Positions 23,885 to 35,228 of a DNA stretch of 64,000 bases are shown one piece after another; the first letter of the stretch is position 1, and each line of letters starts with the position of its first letter. Source of the DNA: Bisporella sp. PMI_857 (taxonomy: Eukaryota > Ascomycota > Leotiomycetes > Helotiales > Helotiaceae); the NCBI GenBank assembly GCA_021307315.1, contig JAJSPD010000001.1:248001-312000 (forward strand). Direction: 5' to 3'. The notes under the pieces were generated by a model. That model did no database searches. It worked only from the letters and a program-made list of their open reading frames with translations, and had not been told where the DNA came from. The position numbers were made by a program, and so were the translations under genes.

Positions 23885-24917
23885 ATGGCTTCGAAATCAG
23901 CAGCAATCCTAAGGCGAGCTCTTCTTTACGGTTTGTATCCTTCAAAAAGCTCAATGTCATATTCAAGGCCCCCCCGCACTTCCGACTCTCCAACTAACGT
24001 CCGCAGTCCCAGCATCCTCTCCCAAATTCCTCCAAAAGTCCCGCACTCTCACCGTCGACACCATAGCCTATGATCTCGAAGACTCCGTAACGCCAACTCT
24101 CAAGCCGGAAGCCCGCCAGAATATTACCTCCTTCCTTTCCCAAAAACGCCCCTCTTCCATCACCGAGCTCAGCGTACGCATAAACGCCGTCTCCTCCGGG
24201 CTCGCACTCGACGACCTGAGAACTGTGCTCCCTTCACCAAACCTCGACGCCTTAGTTATCCCAAAAGTAAATCGTGCTTCGGACCTGTACTTCGTGACCG
24301 ATGTCCTCAAGCACACCCTGCCAGAGCGCCATAGCCCCAGTTCGCCAAATCCGATCAAGATCATAGCGCTGATAGAGAGTGCAGAGTCTGTCATGAATCT
24401 GAACGAAATATGCAAAGCCTCCCCATATTTAAGTGGCTTAATATTCGCAGCCGAAGACTTCGCACTAGACCTCTCCCTTACACGCACCCCTTCTCTCACC
24501 GAGTTCCTGTACGCACGTAGCGCCATTGCAACAGCAGCCCGGGCACACTCTCTTCCTTCTACCATAGATCTAGTCTGCACATCCTATCGCGGGCCGGAAG
24601 GCCAAAAGACACTTGAAGAAGAGAGTCTGCAAGGAAAAGGGTTAGGGTTCAATGGGAAACAATGTATTCATCCTAGCCAAGTCGAAATTGTGCAAAGGAC
24701 GTTTGCGCCGGGTGTAGGTGAAGTGGAATGGGCAGTGAGGGTGGTAATTGGGGACGAAAAAGCTGAAGCTGGAGGAAGAGGCGCGTGGACGCTGGATGGG
24801 AAGATGATTGATGCCCCGGTGGTGGGAAAGGCGAAGGCAACGGTGAAGCGAGCGGAGCTGTGTGGGATTGATATCGAGGCTGTAAGGGAAAGGTGGAAAG
24901 ATCAGGAACCGGAATGA
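23885..24917 (+). CDS. HpcH/HpaI-CitE family lyase (CLYBL-like)
   Basis: Two exons: 23885-23930 and 24007-24917 (318 aa); the intron is 76 bp. The protein shows the CitE barrel: VPASSPKFLQKSRTLTVDTIAYDLEDSVTP (the DLEDSV acidic motif), RINAVSSG, VIPKVNRASD, the metal-binding ALIESAESVMN, and FAAEDFALDL, then GKQCIHPSQVEIV near the end. Family members cleave or form citramalyl- or malyl-CoA-type esters with Mg; the animal homologue CLYBL is mitochondrial. The first exon gives a short basic start (MASKSAAILRRALLY) that could be a targeting sequence; this is inference. It ends 77 bp from the stop of the convergent neighbour. The exact substrate cannot be told from sequence. Confidence 0.92.
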
Positions 24918-24994
24918 AGATATGTTATTCTGGCTTTGAATCTTGATAATTTCGTGACTACTGCCTACAACACATCCTTGTCGCTGTCTATTCC

Positions 24995-27793
24995 TCAATA
25001 TAGGCGACGAGATCTCCAGAATCCTTGCATCAGGTTATTCCCTTGTCCCTTACAATCTTCCACGCCGCCATCGATTCTAAAATTCGCATAAGAATGCAAA
25101 CATTTTCCGGCGCTGTAAAAGCTCTGACGGTCAACTCCATAGCTTAACTCATTGCCACCTAACGCTTTCAGGCTATAATTGTCCGTATTTTGCAAAACTT
25201 CTAGATCTAGAGTAGTGTCAGACATGTGTAGATCGTGTCTAGAGTCCCCGATATTCTCGAAATCTGAATCATGATCATGTTGGCTGTTTGAATCAACATT
25301 AATGTCCGTAGCACCTAATCCATCCGAAATGAGTCCATACTCAGGAACCTCTGGGCTGCGCATGAGATAAGTATTGCCTTGGTCAAAATATTTGACATTT
25401 TCACTGTCCTCATCCAACCGAGCGAGCAGATCTATGGTAACCTCACTGTCATTATTCTGTTGCATCTGATGGAAGTACAGTGGTGTGGTCTCAAGAATCG
25501 GTGATAAGCACCTGCTTGGAGGTATGTAGTACTTGTTCTGCCCGACCCAGGAAACTCTTCGCGGTAAATCGAGTATATCAACTTTGTTAGTGCTTGAGTT
25601 GATCCTTGAACCATGGTCTTGGCTGTGCGTAAAGTAATTTATGTAGGGCTCAGAGCCTACATGAGTATGTGGCTGCTGCTTCTCCTGATCATCACTGTGG
25701 CGGCTGCCATTTGCATTAAGCCTGGGCAGGGAGTAATCCTCTGTAGATTCCTCTACCCTGAAAGCTTCATTTGCTTTCATTGGCTTTGTAGGCGATCTTG
25801 TGGTTGGCCATTTATCTGTTGGGGGACCGATCCAGGTTGGCGGATCCGCTGTCGACTGAGAATCTGACTGCCTGCCATCACCTTGTCTCTGACATGCGTC
25901 GATAGTTCCTCTTCTTGCAACCCTCATGATTGGCTGAGTCATCAATGGGCGTTTGATACGAGCCTTCTCAGCAAGCTGTACCCTGCTGATAGGCGAGGTT
26001 CCCGACGCACTCGTGGCCCTCAAGGCATCTGGTATTGTGGGCGTTGTGGTAGTCTGGCGCTGACGGGGTTCTATTTCTAGATCATCCTGCTTAACGACGA
26101 TCTGCTTGGTGACTCTGACAGGGACATCAATACTAGTACCTCCAGATAAACGTTTGTCTACGTCAGCCATATGCAGAGTATCTCCAGTATTGTCGTTGGA
26201 CCTAGCCATAGGCGCGGTCTTTTCCTGGGTTGGAATCTGGGCATGCGGCTGAAGGTTATTTTGCCTCCAAGCCTTATTTTTGACTGATGTCTCGGTTTCA
26301 CTGGTAGTATTTGAAGTTTTCGTCGAATTTAGTTCTTGAAGGCGTCTGCAGAAGGTGACTGGAGATACCTCTGCACGATAACCAGTTAGTTCAGGTGTAA
26401 GGATAATACCTGTTCCTTTTATTATACCTGTTTGTTCAATCAATTTTCGGACGTGGTCTGGAACAGGGCTTGACTGTTGGAATCGATCCAGCCGCATCGC
26501 TACAGTTGGGAGAGGAGATACTTGGCTCTCGGACCAGGTCATACATGTGGTTGCTTTCCCCGATAGCAGGCTCCTGGTATTAAGAACGTTGGTACGTAGC
26601 TTCGCCGAATGTGGATGTGTTATCGGCGTCGAAGAATCAGGATATGGCCGTGGCTGGCCGAAGCCCCGACTTCTATTTTCGATATTCTCGAAAACACGCA
26701 GTTGGGCTTGAGCCTTTCTGAAACAAAGATTATCAGGGTCATGGATCGGTTTGTCTTCATTCATGTAGATTGAAGACCTGTCAGTACAAGAATTTGAGCT
26801 TGTTCCCTCTAATACCCTCTTTGGTTGGAAAAAACTTGATATTTCTTGATACGCCTTTTCTGTTTTACCCTTCTCTCTGTCACGAGATTTGGAGCCTATT
26901 TTATCTTTGCTGTTCGATCTTGAATGAGTAGGTCGCTGTAGGAACTCCATTTCCGAGAAAGCTAGATCAGGCACTATCAACTGTGTCAATTTGGAACTGA
27001 GTATTCTTCAAGGGACTCACAACCGCGGCGCATTGCTGGCGAGGATGCACGCCCGTTCTTGAATAAACCAAGGCCATGTGAAACACGCATCTGAAAATGG
27101 TTAGCATTATACAAGCCCTGATATTCCAGACCTACGGTCAGCCGGTCTTGGGCGATGCTTTTTGACGAGAAATTGTTCATTAAATCTTCTCCACTTTTCT
27201 GTGCTACTTTTCTCCTGTCGCCCTTCTTTTCCGGTTTCTTCTTTATTAGTTTCTCTGTTGGATATATTCCACTATCCTTCTTTTTAGGTTCATAAAGGTC
27301 TTCTCGTGTTTTGTGTCGCGGCCTTTTTTCAAAAGCTTCCCCAGGATACTTTGAATGCTTTGGCTTATGTTGAATGTGCTTGCTAGGCATATGATCTTCT
27401 TTATTTTCTGCTGCCCTATGTTTGATTAATGAGTGAATAAGCCTAGCTGCAGCGCCGGCCTCAGCGGGCTCAAGGAAAGAGCTATCTGAGGATGAAGTAT
27501 GCCGTCTTCTCTTCCTGGAACGTGAAACCTCAATATCAAGGGCAGCTTGCGGAAATGAACGGTAGAGTTGCGTTTCCTGTAAATTACCGCCGGGGCCTTC
27601 GACGGTTAGCAATTACCTTGCAAGAAGGCCCTTGGGACTTACGACGTTGCAGTCGATCTACCTTAGGCCATGTGTTATCCAAGTGCGCATCCTGTTCCGT
27701 TTGCGCAATCCACCGACGAATATAATCATCATTGCCTAACGCAGGGTGTTCGCAAGTACTGTCCTTACATGCAGGCCGTTTTTTGTTGTTCAT
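24995..27793 (-). CDS. Large disordered fungal protein of unknown function
   Basis: Probable four exons on the minus strand: 27793-27662, 27576-27137 plus base 27136, 27090-27021, 26961-24995 (about 869 aa). The introns at 27091-27135 (45 bp, GCTAAC branch) and 26962-27020 (59 bp) are well supported. The first donor is uncertain: 27661 gives an 85-bp intron, and 27616 would also keep frame but leaves only 40 bp. The protein is basic in its first third (RSRKRRRHTSSSDSSF, KKKPEKKGDRRKVAQ), otherwise low complexity and rich in S, T and Q. Exon 4 contains YQEISSFFQPKR, close to a PCNA-interacting (PIP) box but with Tyr for the first Gln. No family recognised. It converges with the CLYBL-like gene. 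Confidence 0.65.
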
Positions 27794-29099
27794 TTCTTTG
27801 ATGATGTGGCGGCCTCTTGATTCTGGGAGTGCACCGGCAGCTTGTGATGTTACCTATTGTCAACGTTTCGTGAGTAGCCTTCCTGTTTGGTGGTTGAAGC
27901 TCTATGGTAAATAAGACGCATATTCAGACTAGAGAATCAAATGAGTTAATCCAGTAGGGTGCTGTTAGCTCCTAATGTAGATAGACTTCTATCTACAACA
28001 TATTCGCAGTATTTGCGGGAAGGAGCTTTTCAGGGATCTATACAATAATGGAAACTGCATTCCTGGAGTGTGATCGAAGACTGCTACTGCCTGCTCTATC
28101 AGCGAGCCTTATCTCAAGACTTTAAGCCTGAAGATCTACTATTTACACTTGCTAGTCATTCTGCGAGACAAATACATTCGACTCTTGGCACACTAGCGTG
28201 TCTCATCACTCGATGCCATTCTTGTTGCATTCCTTTTGTAAGAGCCTCAATACAACCGTCAGCGGCGCTTCTAATAGCATCGAGAAGAGGATCTGCTCTC
28301 TTGCAGATCGAATTGTGCTTAGAATTAGCCACAAAAGTTGATAGCTGGAAACAGCGGTGTGGTTCAGCCTTATACGCGGCAAACTACGCCAGCTTATGCA
28401 GATTCTCCTGAGATATTGCCCGAGGATGATGCATCACTCAGGTACTATGCAGCTAAATTGATCATTCACCGCCGGATAGATGTTGATCATAATCACATGA
28501 TTAAAATGTAATGTGGTTCAAGAGTTATCCTGGGCCCAAGAATACGGTACCAGATATGCTTGCCCACACATCACAATATCTGCCCACCGAGCTTCAGAAT
28601 AAATACACTATAGCGCGCCTTATCTGAAAGCGCAAATCTACGACTTGCGTGCTAAAAAGTGGTCTGATCCAATCATGGGGACGGCCAAGCCCATCCTTTT
28701 GCATATTGTGATTCCTTTTGTTTTTGCTCGAATCGCCGGCAAGTGCACTGCAGCTTGTGCCGGGTAAAAACCCTGCATTGGACGAACGTATAAAAGCTAC
28801 AGCCACTTTCGGAATAGAGGTGGTGTAATACAGACAGACTATGGAGAGATAACAAACAAGAGTAGAGACAGAAGGATAGTGAGAGGAAGCAGCCGAGGTG
28901 TGGGCATCGGAAGATATTGTGGGAGTACAGGGAAGAGGTGTATGAGAGGAGTGAGTGGGAGAATGATGTGTGGTGATAGTTGTGGGGGGAGGGGTGTGAA
29001 GGTGGTTACGGGTCAAGCTTGTGGCCAAGAGAAGGAGGCCATGGGGGTGGGAAGACAACGAGAATGAATGAATGTGAATGGGGCGGGCACCTCTCGCAA

Positions 29100-29128
29100 T
29101 TTTCGTTATCGTTTATCGATAACGAAAA
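29100..29128. repeat. Perfect 12-bp inverted repeat, 5-nt loop
   Basis: Left arm TTTTCGTTATCG at 29100-29111, loop TTTAT, right arm CGATAACGAAAA at 29117-29128. A further CGATAAC follows at about 29139. It lies in a non-coding stretch. It could be a dimeric protein-binding site or a hairpin; no flanking promoter-terminator context decides this. Confidence 0.7.
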
Positions 29129-29941
29129 ATACAAAGACCGATAACCAACACCCCACCAAAGCAGCCGATCCCGTGCCCCTTGCCTTGTTCCATCACAAGC
29201 CAACTAGGTACGTATTGATCTTGCAGGTGTTTGTATATATGGAAACCAGACAGTTTGAGCAGCTTTTCGGGGGTCTCGGCGATCAGATGGTAAAAGCAAC
29301 ACACTTCAGTCGTCGGCTGGGGTCCAGCATGGACCACCCCCAACCCCAGGACCTCGAGCAAGCAAACAAACGTTGCCAATGACAATATTAGCCTGCCTCA
29401 CCCGCATGTTCAGATTTAGGCAAGTCTCAACTAGCATGCTGCATCAACTACTTTCATGCACTGCAATCCGTTTCACTGATGCAGAGCCTGCAGCCTATAC
29501 CACTCTCAACAGGTGATAGAGGCTGGAAGTTGTGCAGTTGAACCAACAGCCGTGGCAAATGTTCTGTTGGTGTTGAACGGGACGAATTGGCCTCCATCCT
29601 GATTGAACGTAAAATGCACTATGACGGTTGTTCAGGGCGTCGTTCCGCAAATGACAGCCTGGGATAGCACTCCGTTGCTGGCGCCTCTTTTTTTTTCGCC
29701 ATACTTGAGTGAAGGTCTGCAGCTGCCAGTCATTGGGACAGAGCTGAAAGAAGAGAAAGCTCCTGCACTCCAAGGTGTGCCCATGTCTGCCGTTCACCTT
29801 CCATGCACACCAGTCAGAGTTTGTTCTGACTGGGTGATTGGACATGTTCACGCAAATTTGCAAGCTCGTAAAGTCAACCTAGAGCATAGTGATACGATGA
29901 AGCGCGCAAAATGAGTGAAGACTTTCCCAGTACTAAGCTAG

Positions 29942-29985
29942 CAATGACACCAATGATATCAATGATACAATGATACCATGATACC
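29942..29985. repeat. Degenerate CAATGATAC tandem repeat
   Basis: About five imperfect copies of a 9-bp unit (caatgacac, caatgatat, caatgatac...). Simple sequence, no known role. Confidence 0.5.
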
Positions 29986-30036
29986 GTCGCCACCCCACCC
30001 AAGAAAAGACGCCATCCATATCCACATCGTACATAG

Positions 30037-30059
30037 TATTATTATTATTATTATTTTTT
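30037..30059. repeat. (TAT)n microsatellite and T-run
   Basis: Six TAT/ATT units followed by six Ts. Simple repeat upstream of the RRM gene leader. Confidence 0.6.
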
Positions 30060-30732
30060 CCCATAGAAAAAGAGGGCCGCCGTATAATGGTAGGAACCGC
30101 CCAGACTCAGGCCACCGTAAAAGATACTCGCAGGGTTAACCTATCACGTCCATCACCTCACCACTCCTCCCACCACACCGAAGCGAAAAAAAAGTACAAC
30201 CCTCGCAACCCTCACAACCCTACCCCGCCAGCCCGTTCAGGTAAGCTTCCTTCAACCTGCCTCAGTCCCCGCCCTCTCTCTTCTACCTTCTTCTGTCCTC
30301 ATCTCATTGACACACCCACATCTTGGAGAAAATTCTTCTCGTTGCCATTTTCTGATCTCTTCCAATATCTCACTCAAATTTGTACTGCTGATTTGAGCGT
30401 CCGACAAAGAATCCTTTCCTCTTGTTCACAAGAGCTCTCAACAACCCATTTCAATCGACAACAAAGAATTCAAGTTCGTCTGCTCTCTTGCTTGCCTCGC
30501 TGACCTTGTCATCCTCGATCTTGCGATCACCTTCACTCCACATATCATATCAAGTCTTCCTTCCTTGTCCGCTCAGCGGAGTCCTGTTCTTCAACGATGT
30601 ATCTTTCTTTGCGTGATGCACCTTCCGTCCGTTTTCGGGCACACCACACCAACGCCATGGTGCGCTCTTTTGTGTGATTGCGCGCGGACATTGAGACTTT
30701 CAAGCCAGATATCCCACTACACATCTATCAAG

Positions 30733-31684
30733 ATGTCTAAGCTCTTCATTGGGTAAGTGTCAATCCTTTCTTGAGGTCAAACTCTGCTTTCACTTCGACC
30801 TACAAACTAATATCAAGTCTAGTGGCCTTGCATGGCACACAGATGAGAATGCGCTCCGTCAGAAGTTCGAGGAATTCGGACCAGTAGATGAGGCTGTAAG
30901 TTGACTCTCACTCGGTGCAATTGAATGATAATATGGCTGTTGACACGTCCGTAGGTCGTTGTTAAGGATCGCGACACTGGACGCAGCCGTGGTTTCGGAT
31001 TCGTTCGTTTCTCCTCAGAGGAGCACGCAGACAAGGCAATTGCCGAGATGAACAACGTTGAGTATGTGTTGCCTCAAACATGTGTACGCCTCAAGACTAA
31101 GCGTGTCGTTAGATTTGATGGTCGTACCATTCGCGTTGATAAGGCCTCAGAGCGCGGCTCCGGAGGAGGTGGTGGTGGATTCGGCGGTGGCCGTGGTGGT
31201 GGTGGTGGAGGGTAAGTCTACCCTACATATGTCTCAATATATGACATTAATACTTGATGTAGCTATGGCGGCCGTGGTGGAGGAGGGTAAGCAGCATTTG
31301 CCTCAACCCCAAGCATTTACAAAGAATGCTCGAACTGACACGATATAGATATGGTGGTGGACGTGATGGCGGCGGGTAAGTTTTCTTCTCCTGTTCCATA
31401 AATCAAGCTGACTGGGTTTAGATACTCTGGAGGTGGCGGCTACGGCGGCGGCGGCCATGGTGGCTATGGAGGTGGTGGTGGTGGATACCAAGGTGGACAA
31501 GGTGGTGGATACTCCGGCGGTGGAGGTAAGTGTTTACTCATGCATCCACAATTTTTATGGCATTGCTGACCATCACAACCATAGGCGGCTATGGCGGTGG
31601 TGACAACCAACAGGCAAGTTACTCACCTCTCAATTCTCACTGATCGATTCACTAACAAATCTCTAGGGAGGCGGTCGTTGGTAA
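30733..31684 (+). CDS. Glycine-rich RNA-binding protein (single RRM)
   Basis: Nine exons: 30733-30752, 30823-30895, 30955-31061, 31113-31211, 31263-31286, 31349-31375, 31422-31525, 31585-31613, 31667-31684 (166 aa). Residues 1-80 are one RRM: RNP2-type KLFIGGLAWH and RNP1 RGFGFVRF, with DKAIAEMNN. The rest is G/Y/R-rich ([17 protein letters not shown]) and ends GGGRW. The build matches plant GRP and animal CIRBP-type cold-inducible RNA chaperones. Introns inside the glycine tract split GGN codons; exons 5 and 6 (24 and 27 bp) are flanked by introns of equal phase. The last intron has a GC donor (CAG|GCAAGT, 31614) and gives the expected end; reading through instead gives an untypical tail. 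The leader is pyrimidine-rich. Confidence 0.92.
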
Positions 31685-32055
31685 GAGTATTACCGTAGCC
31701 AAGTGGACGTCTCTATGATCTCTCGCGTGTGTTCGTACGGAACAAAGACAAAAAAAGTTAAGCCTTGGTTGGCAGCGAAAGTTAATTGTGTGGTGGACCT
31801 GGAAGTATCATCTCTTCGGAAGATATATTTCGGTCAGCCTCGTGGTCTATGGATGCGGTTTTGACCTTGGGATAGCGTTGAGAGGAGTTAAGGGTTTTCG
31901 TTACCTGTTTGCTTGTTCACACGGCTAACAGACATGTCACAACATCGCTAGGTATCTGGTTTTTGACCGAGATCACTTTGATCAAGGTCATTTGACTGCA
32001 ATTTTCTAATGGCAGTAATATGCGACGATAAATGAAATGCAATGCTTTTCCAAAT
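31685..32055. other. Convergent 3' region, RRM gene / ChaC gene
   Basis: 371 bp, 3'-UTR-like, no gene seen. Confidence 0.5.
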
Positions 32056-32953
32056 CTACTTCTCTGTCTCTTCTTGTTCGTCGGCTCTATCAACATTTCT
32101 AATCTCATGCTCTATAGCCTTGCGTGATGATTGACTGATGTCAGCTTTGGCATCCTGCTCAATCTTTCTAATCCTCGTCGCCAAATCTGTAATATGGCCA
32201 TCTCCACTTTCAGAGCTAAGATTATTTAGAGCCACTTCGAGGCTTAGTAAGTAATCTTTGTTCAGCCCACTTGGGCCTTCACTCTTGTAGATGTGTTCTG
32301 CAAGAACCTGGGGCTCTTGTGGTCCCAGAAACTGAGCATTATCTGGTGTTCCGATGTAGACCAACGTTCTGATGTCCGGGGAACCGTCATCTGGATGAAA
32401 AGGCGTGTAATGAATCGTATACCCGTTGATTTCTCGAATATCAAGGTATTGCTTGACTTCGTCCACTTTTGAGGCCTCGATTCGATATGCTGTTCCCCAG
32501 ACCTTGTCGGAGCCAGATGGATGAGGATCTTCAAGTGTTTCCCAGAATGACCGCTCAATCAGAGTCACTACTCTGCCTGGTGCTTCAGGTGTGCCTCGAT
32601 GGTCTTCACTGCATGGTGTTAAGACTGACTGCTCGCGGACGTTAAGGACTTACCTCGCCTGGACGCACCCATGAGCTACCACTCCAAATTAAATTAAGAA
32701 TAAGAACAAACCTGCCAGAACCTCCTCACATAACCTATGACATATCCTGGAATACGCCGATCTGCCGCTTTGTTAAAATGTGATGATGGAATGAAGAGTG
32801 AAAGAAATGCGCACCGAAGTGTGGTGGAGGTTTCCAAATGAGACTTCTAGAGACCTGTCAGACTAGGTTTTCGCACGAGACAGTGTGAAGTTCGCACCCA
32901 TAACCAAATAGCCAGAACTCAGCAGGCAAATCTACAGAACTTTCGTTTGACAT
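32056..32953 (-). CDS. ChaC-type gamma-glutamylcyclotransferase
   Basis: Five exons on the minus strand: 32953-32898, 32846-32815, 32761-32712, 32658-32654, 32608-32056 (231 aa). ChaC enzymes cleave glutathione to 5-oxoproline and Cys-Gly in the cytosol. Visible: FWLFGYGSLIWKPPPHFDRRIPGYV (substrate loop GYGSLIW), GYVRRFWQAS, DHRGTPEAPGRVVTLI, WGTAYRI, and the acid residue region YLDIREINGYT, then VYIGT and GPSGLNKDYLL. The fourth exon is only 5 bp (GCGAG); it is required, because every alternative joint hits a stop or shifts frame, and with it the sequence reads the family-typical WQASEDHRG. The C-terminus is a charged helix. It is divergent from the penta-EF-hand gene. Confidence 0.9.
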
Positions 32954-33382
32954 TTCTTCCAGGTAGTAAGGCTGATACCTCAAGGAAGCCGGATTAACGG
33001 CATGCGAGGGTGGGAGTGTTGTTGAATTCTAAAATTGACTCCACAAAAAGATCCATGCTTGGCGAAATCAAACCAGCTGTGGCCTTCACATCTCTATCTT
33101 GTAAGTTAGCTGTCTTGAGCAAGAAAATTTGACTAGCAAGAGAGTCTTCATGATATCCACCGTCATACCAACTAGATGAATCATCATCCAACCCCGTTAG
33201 GCAGTTACAACGCATAAAGTCACCCCTGCACTGCCTTCACACAGCGCTCAGGTATTCGTCCCGCATTTGGCTTTGTGAGGCTGTAGCTCTTCAGGCTCGT
33301 TGTTACACATCGCCATATAAATAAGAGCCCAAACACCTCTAGGTCTAGGTTTCCTGCTTAAGAGCACTACATCCATTCAAGA
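32954..33382. promoter_or_regulatory. Shared divergent promoter, ChaC / PEF1
   Basis: 429 bp between divergent starts. A possible TATA-like ATATAAATAAG lies at about 33313-33323 upstream of the PEF gene. Confidence 0.45.
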
Positions 33383-34493
33383 TGGCATATAATAAAACGA
33401 TTAACCCAGACTCATTGCCTGCGTAAGTTACTCACAGCCCCTCATCTACTGCTAGACCTTCATGTACTATGGGCGCTGCTGACCGTTCATAGATTTGCAG
33501 AGCCAGAGAGAGTAGGATTCAATATTGTACTTGATCATGAGACTTTACTTATGCAGTTTGCAGAAACAGCCGAACAAGTCACCAACTACGGCGCCAGGAA
33601 GTAGTCAACAGCAGTACCATTCTCCTGCACAGCAAGCCGCATATCAACAACAATACGGCAATAGGCCAGCCCCTCCTCTGCCAAATCAAGACCCTTATGG
33701 CGGACGTCGATTGTCTCCGCAGATGCAGCCCCCAGCAAATTATGGCTACTCTTCTGGGTCCCCTCCCCCGGGTCATGGGATAGGATCTCCCCCACCAGGC
33801 AGTTATGGCCGGCCTCCTCCAGCGGCTCAGAACAGACCTCAACAAATGTCAAGACCACCGCCATCACCCGCTCCGCCAAACGGCGCAGACCCTGCTCTTT
33901 GGCCTCTTTTCAAAGCAGTTGACAAAGACGGTAATAATACTCTCAACCTCAGCCCCTTTTCATTCTGATGAATCTCTAGGCAGCGGGCAATTGACAGAAA
34001 GAGAGCTCGGTGCAGCTCTAGTTAATGGCGACTGGTCATCTTTCGATCCCCATACAGTCAGAATGATGATTCGAATGTTTGATACAGACCGTTCTGGGTC
34101 TATCGGATTTGAGGAGTTCTGCGGACTATGGGGGTTCCTTGCAGCATGGCGGAATCTATTCGACAGGTTCGATGCTGATAAGAGCGGAAACATCAGTCTA
34201 GGAGAATACACCAATGCATTAGTCGCATTTGGATACAGACTTAGCCCTCAATTTGTCGACACTTTATTCAAGACTTTTGACAAGAGGAACGAGGGAGCTA
34301 TAAGCTTCGATCTCTTCGTACAAAGCTGCATCAGCCTAAAGAGAATGACAGATGTTTTCAAGAAATATGATGATGATAGGGACGGTTATATTACACTATC
34401 TTTGTAAGAGATCTTCCGCAGCATTAACACTTTGTAATTTTCACTAACTATTACAGTGAGGATTTCTTAACGGAAATCATCAGGCAACGATAG
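33383..34493 (+). CDS. PEF1: Penta-EF-hand calcium-binding protein (Pef1/ALG-2-like)
   Basis: Five exons: 33383-33423, 33493-33511, 33564-33930, 33980-34403, 34457-34493 (295 aa). The N-terminal half is P/Q/G/Y-rich (QQQYHSPAQQAAYQQQYG, GSPPPGHGIGSPPPG). Five EF-hands follow: VDKDGSGQLTERE, FDTDRSGSIGFEEF, FDADKSGNISLGEY, FDKRNEGAISFDLF (weak loop) and YDDDRDGYITLSFEDF. The layout matches ALG-2/peflin/yeast Pef1, Ca-dependent adaptors linked to ESCRT, COPII and polar growth in different organisms. Exon 2 is 19 bp and is needed to join ...DSLPA to KQPNKSP in frame. The last exon supplies EDFLTEIIRQR, typical of the fifth hand. Confidence 0.92.
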
Positions 34494-35228
34494 CTAGCTG
34501 GGCGTTTCGTTGAAACCAGCACTTGGTGGGTTATTACGATGTTTTTACGCCCTCACTGTTCATAGATAATATGATACCCACCTACTTTCATATTTCCTCG
34601 TTCTAGTCACCGTCGAGTAGGTCATTCGGATAGGGCTGAGGCCCCGCCAAGCCCTTCTACCCGCCGTGATGTGATCTCCACAAGCCACATATACATATTT
34701 TTGGCCGCGCCTCCATTCCATTTCAATATTGAGGATGGATTCCAACCAACTCTAAAACGGCATGGTAGTATCAGTTTGTGATCCAACTGACCCACCCATC
34801 CAGGTGGGGTTTTCATTGCAACAATTCAAGGAAGGCTGGGCATAGAGGGTCCACAATTGTAGCTGATTTCTTGCAGCTTCCAATAGCAGAAATGATTCAA
34901 AGAGATCACCTGCTATCCTTGTTCTTTTTTCATAAGATCTGAACCGATGGAACCCATAAATCCTTGTGTTCTCACGTCAGGCATTCTTCGCCAAGTGCGT
35001 AAGGGAGAGCTGAAAGTCAGCAGTGCCCAGCCGCAAAACTGGTAGCCTTACGGGGGCTGATGCCTTGTATATGTGTATAAACTCTCTATTTTCCTTCACC
35101 CCTTCTTCAAACTTGAGCTCTCTGTTCTATCAATGTGAATTGCTCTCAACTAAGTTCGCAGGCTTATCCATATATCATCGTTGCCGTTTGCACCTATAAA
35201 ATACCCCGATCTTAGCGAGCTATTGAAA
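34494..35228. other. Intergenic region PEF1 / FAD oxidase
   Basis: No gene seen. Contains 3' flank of PEF1 and promoter-like DNA (TATA-like at about 35077). A possible acceptor (CGCAG at 35160) would allow an upstream exon of the next gene. Confidence 0.45.

Larger units (their letters stand above)
27794..30732. other. 2.9-kb gene-poor region upstream of the RRM gene
   Basis: No gene that I can support. It contains a perfect 12-bp inverted repeat (29100-29128), short tandem repeats (29942-29985, 30037-30059), and from about 30100 a strongly C/T-rich leader with a possible donor at 30241 (CAG|GTAAGC). The last part looks like the promoter and 5' UTR of the strongly expressed type of gene that follows. 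Confidence 0.5.

Noticed and set aside
28594..29058. 154-codon minus-strand frame rich in H, T, P and S
   Set aside because: Composition follows the local GT/CA-rich simple sequence; no domain.
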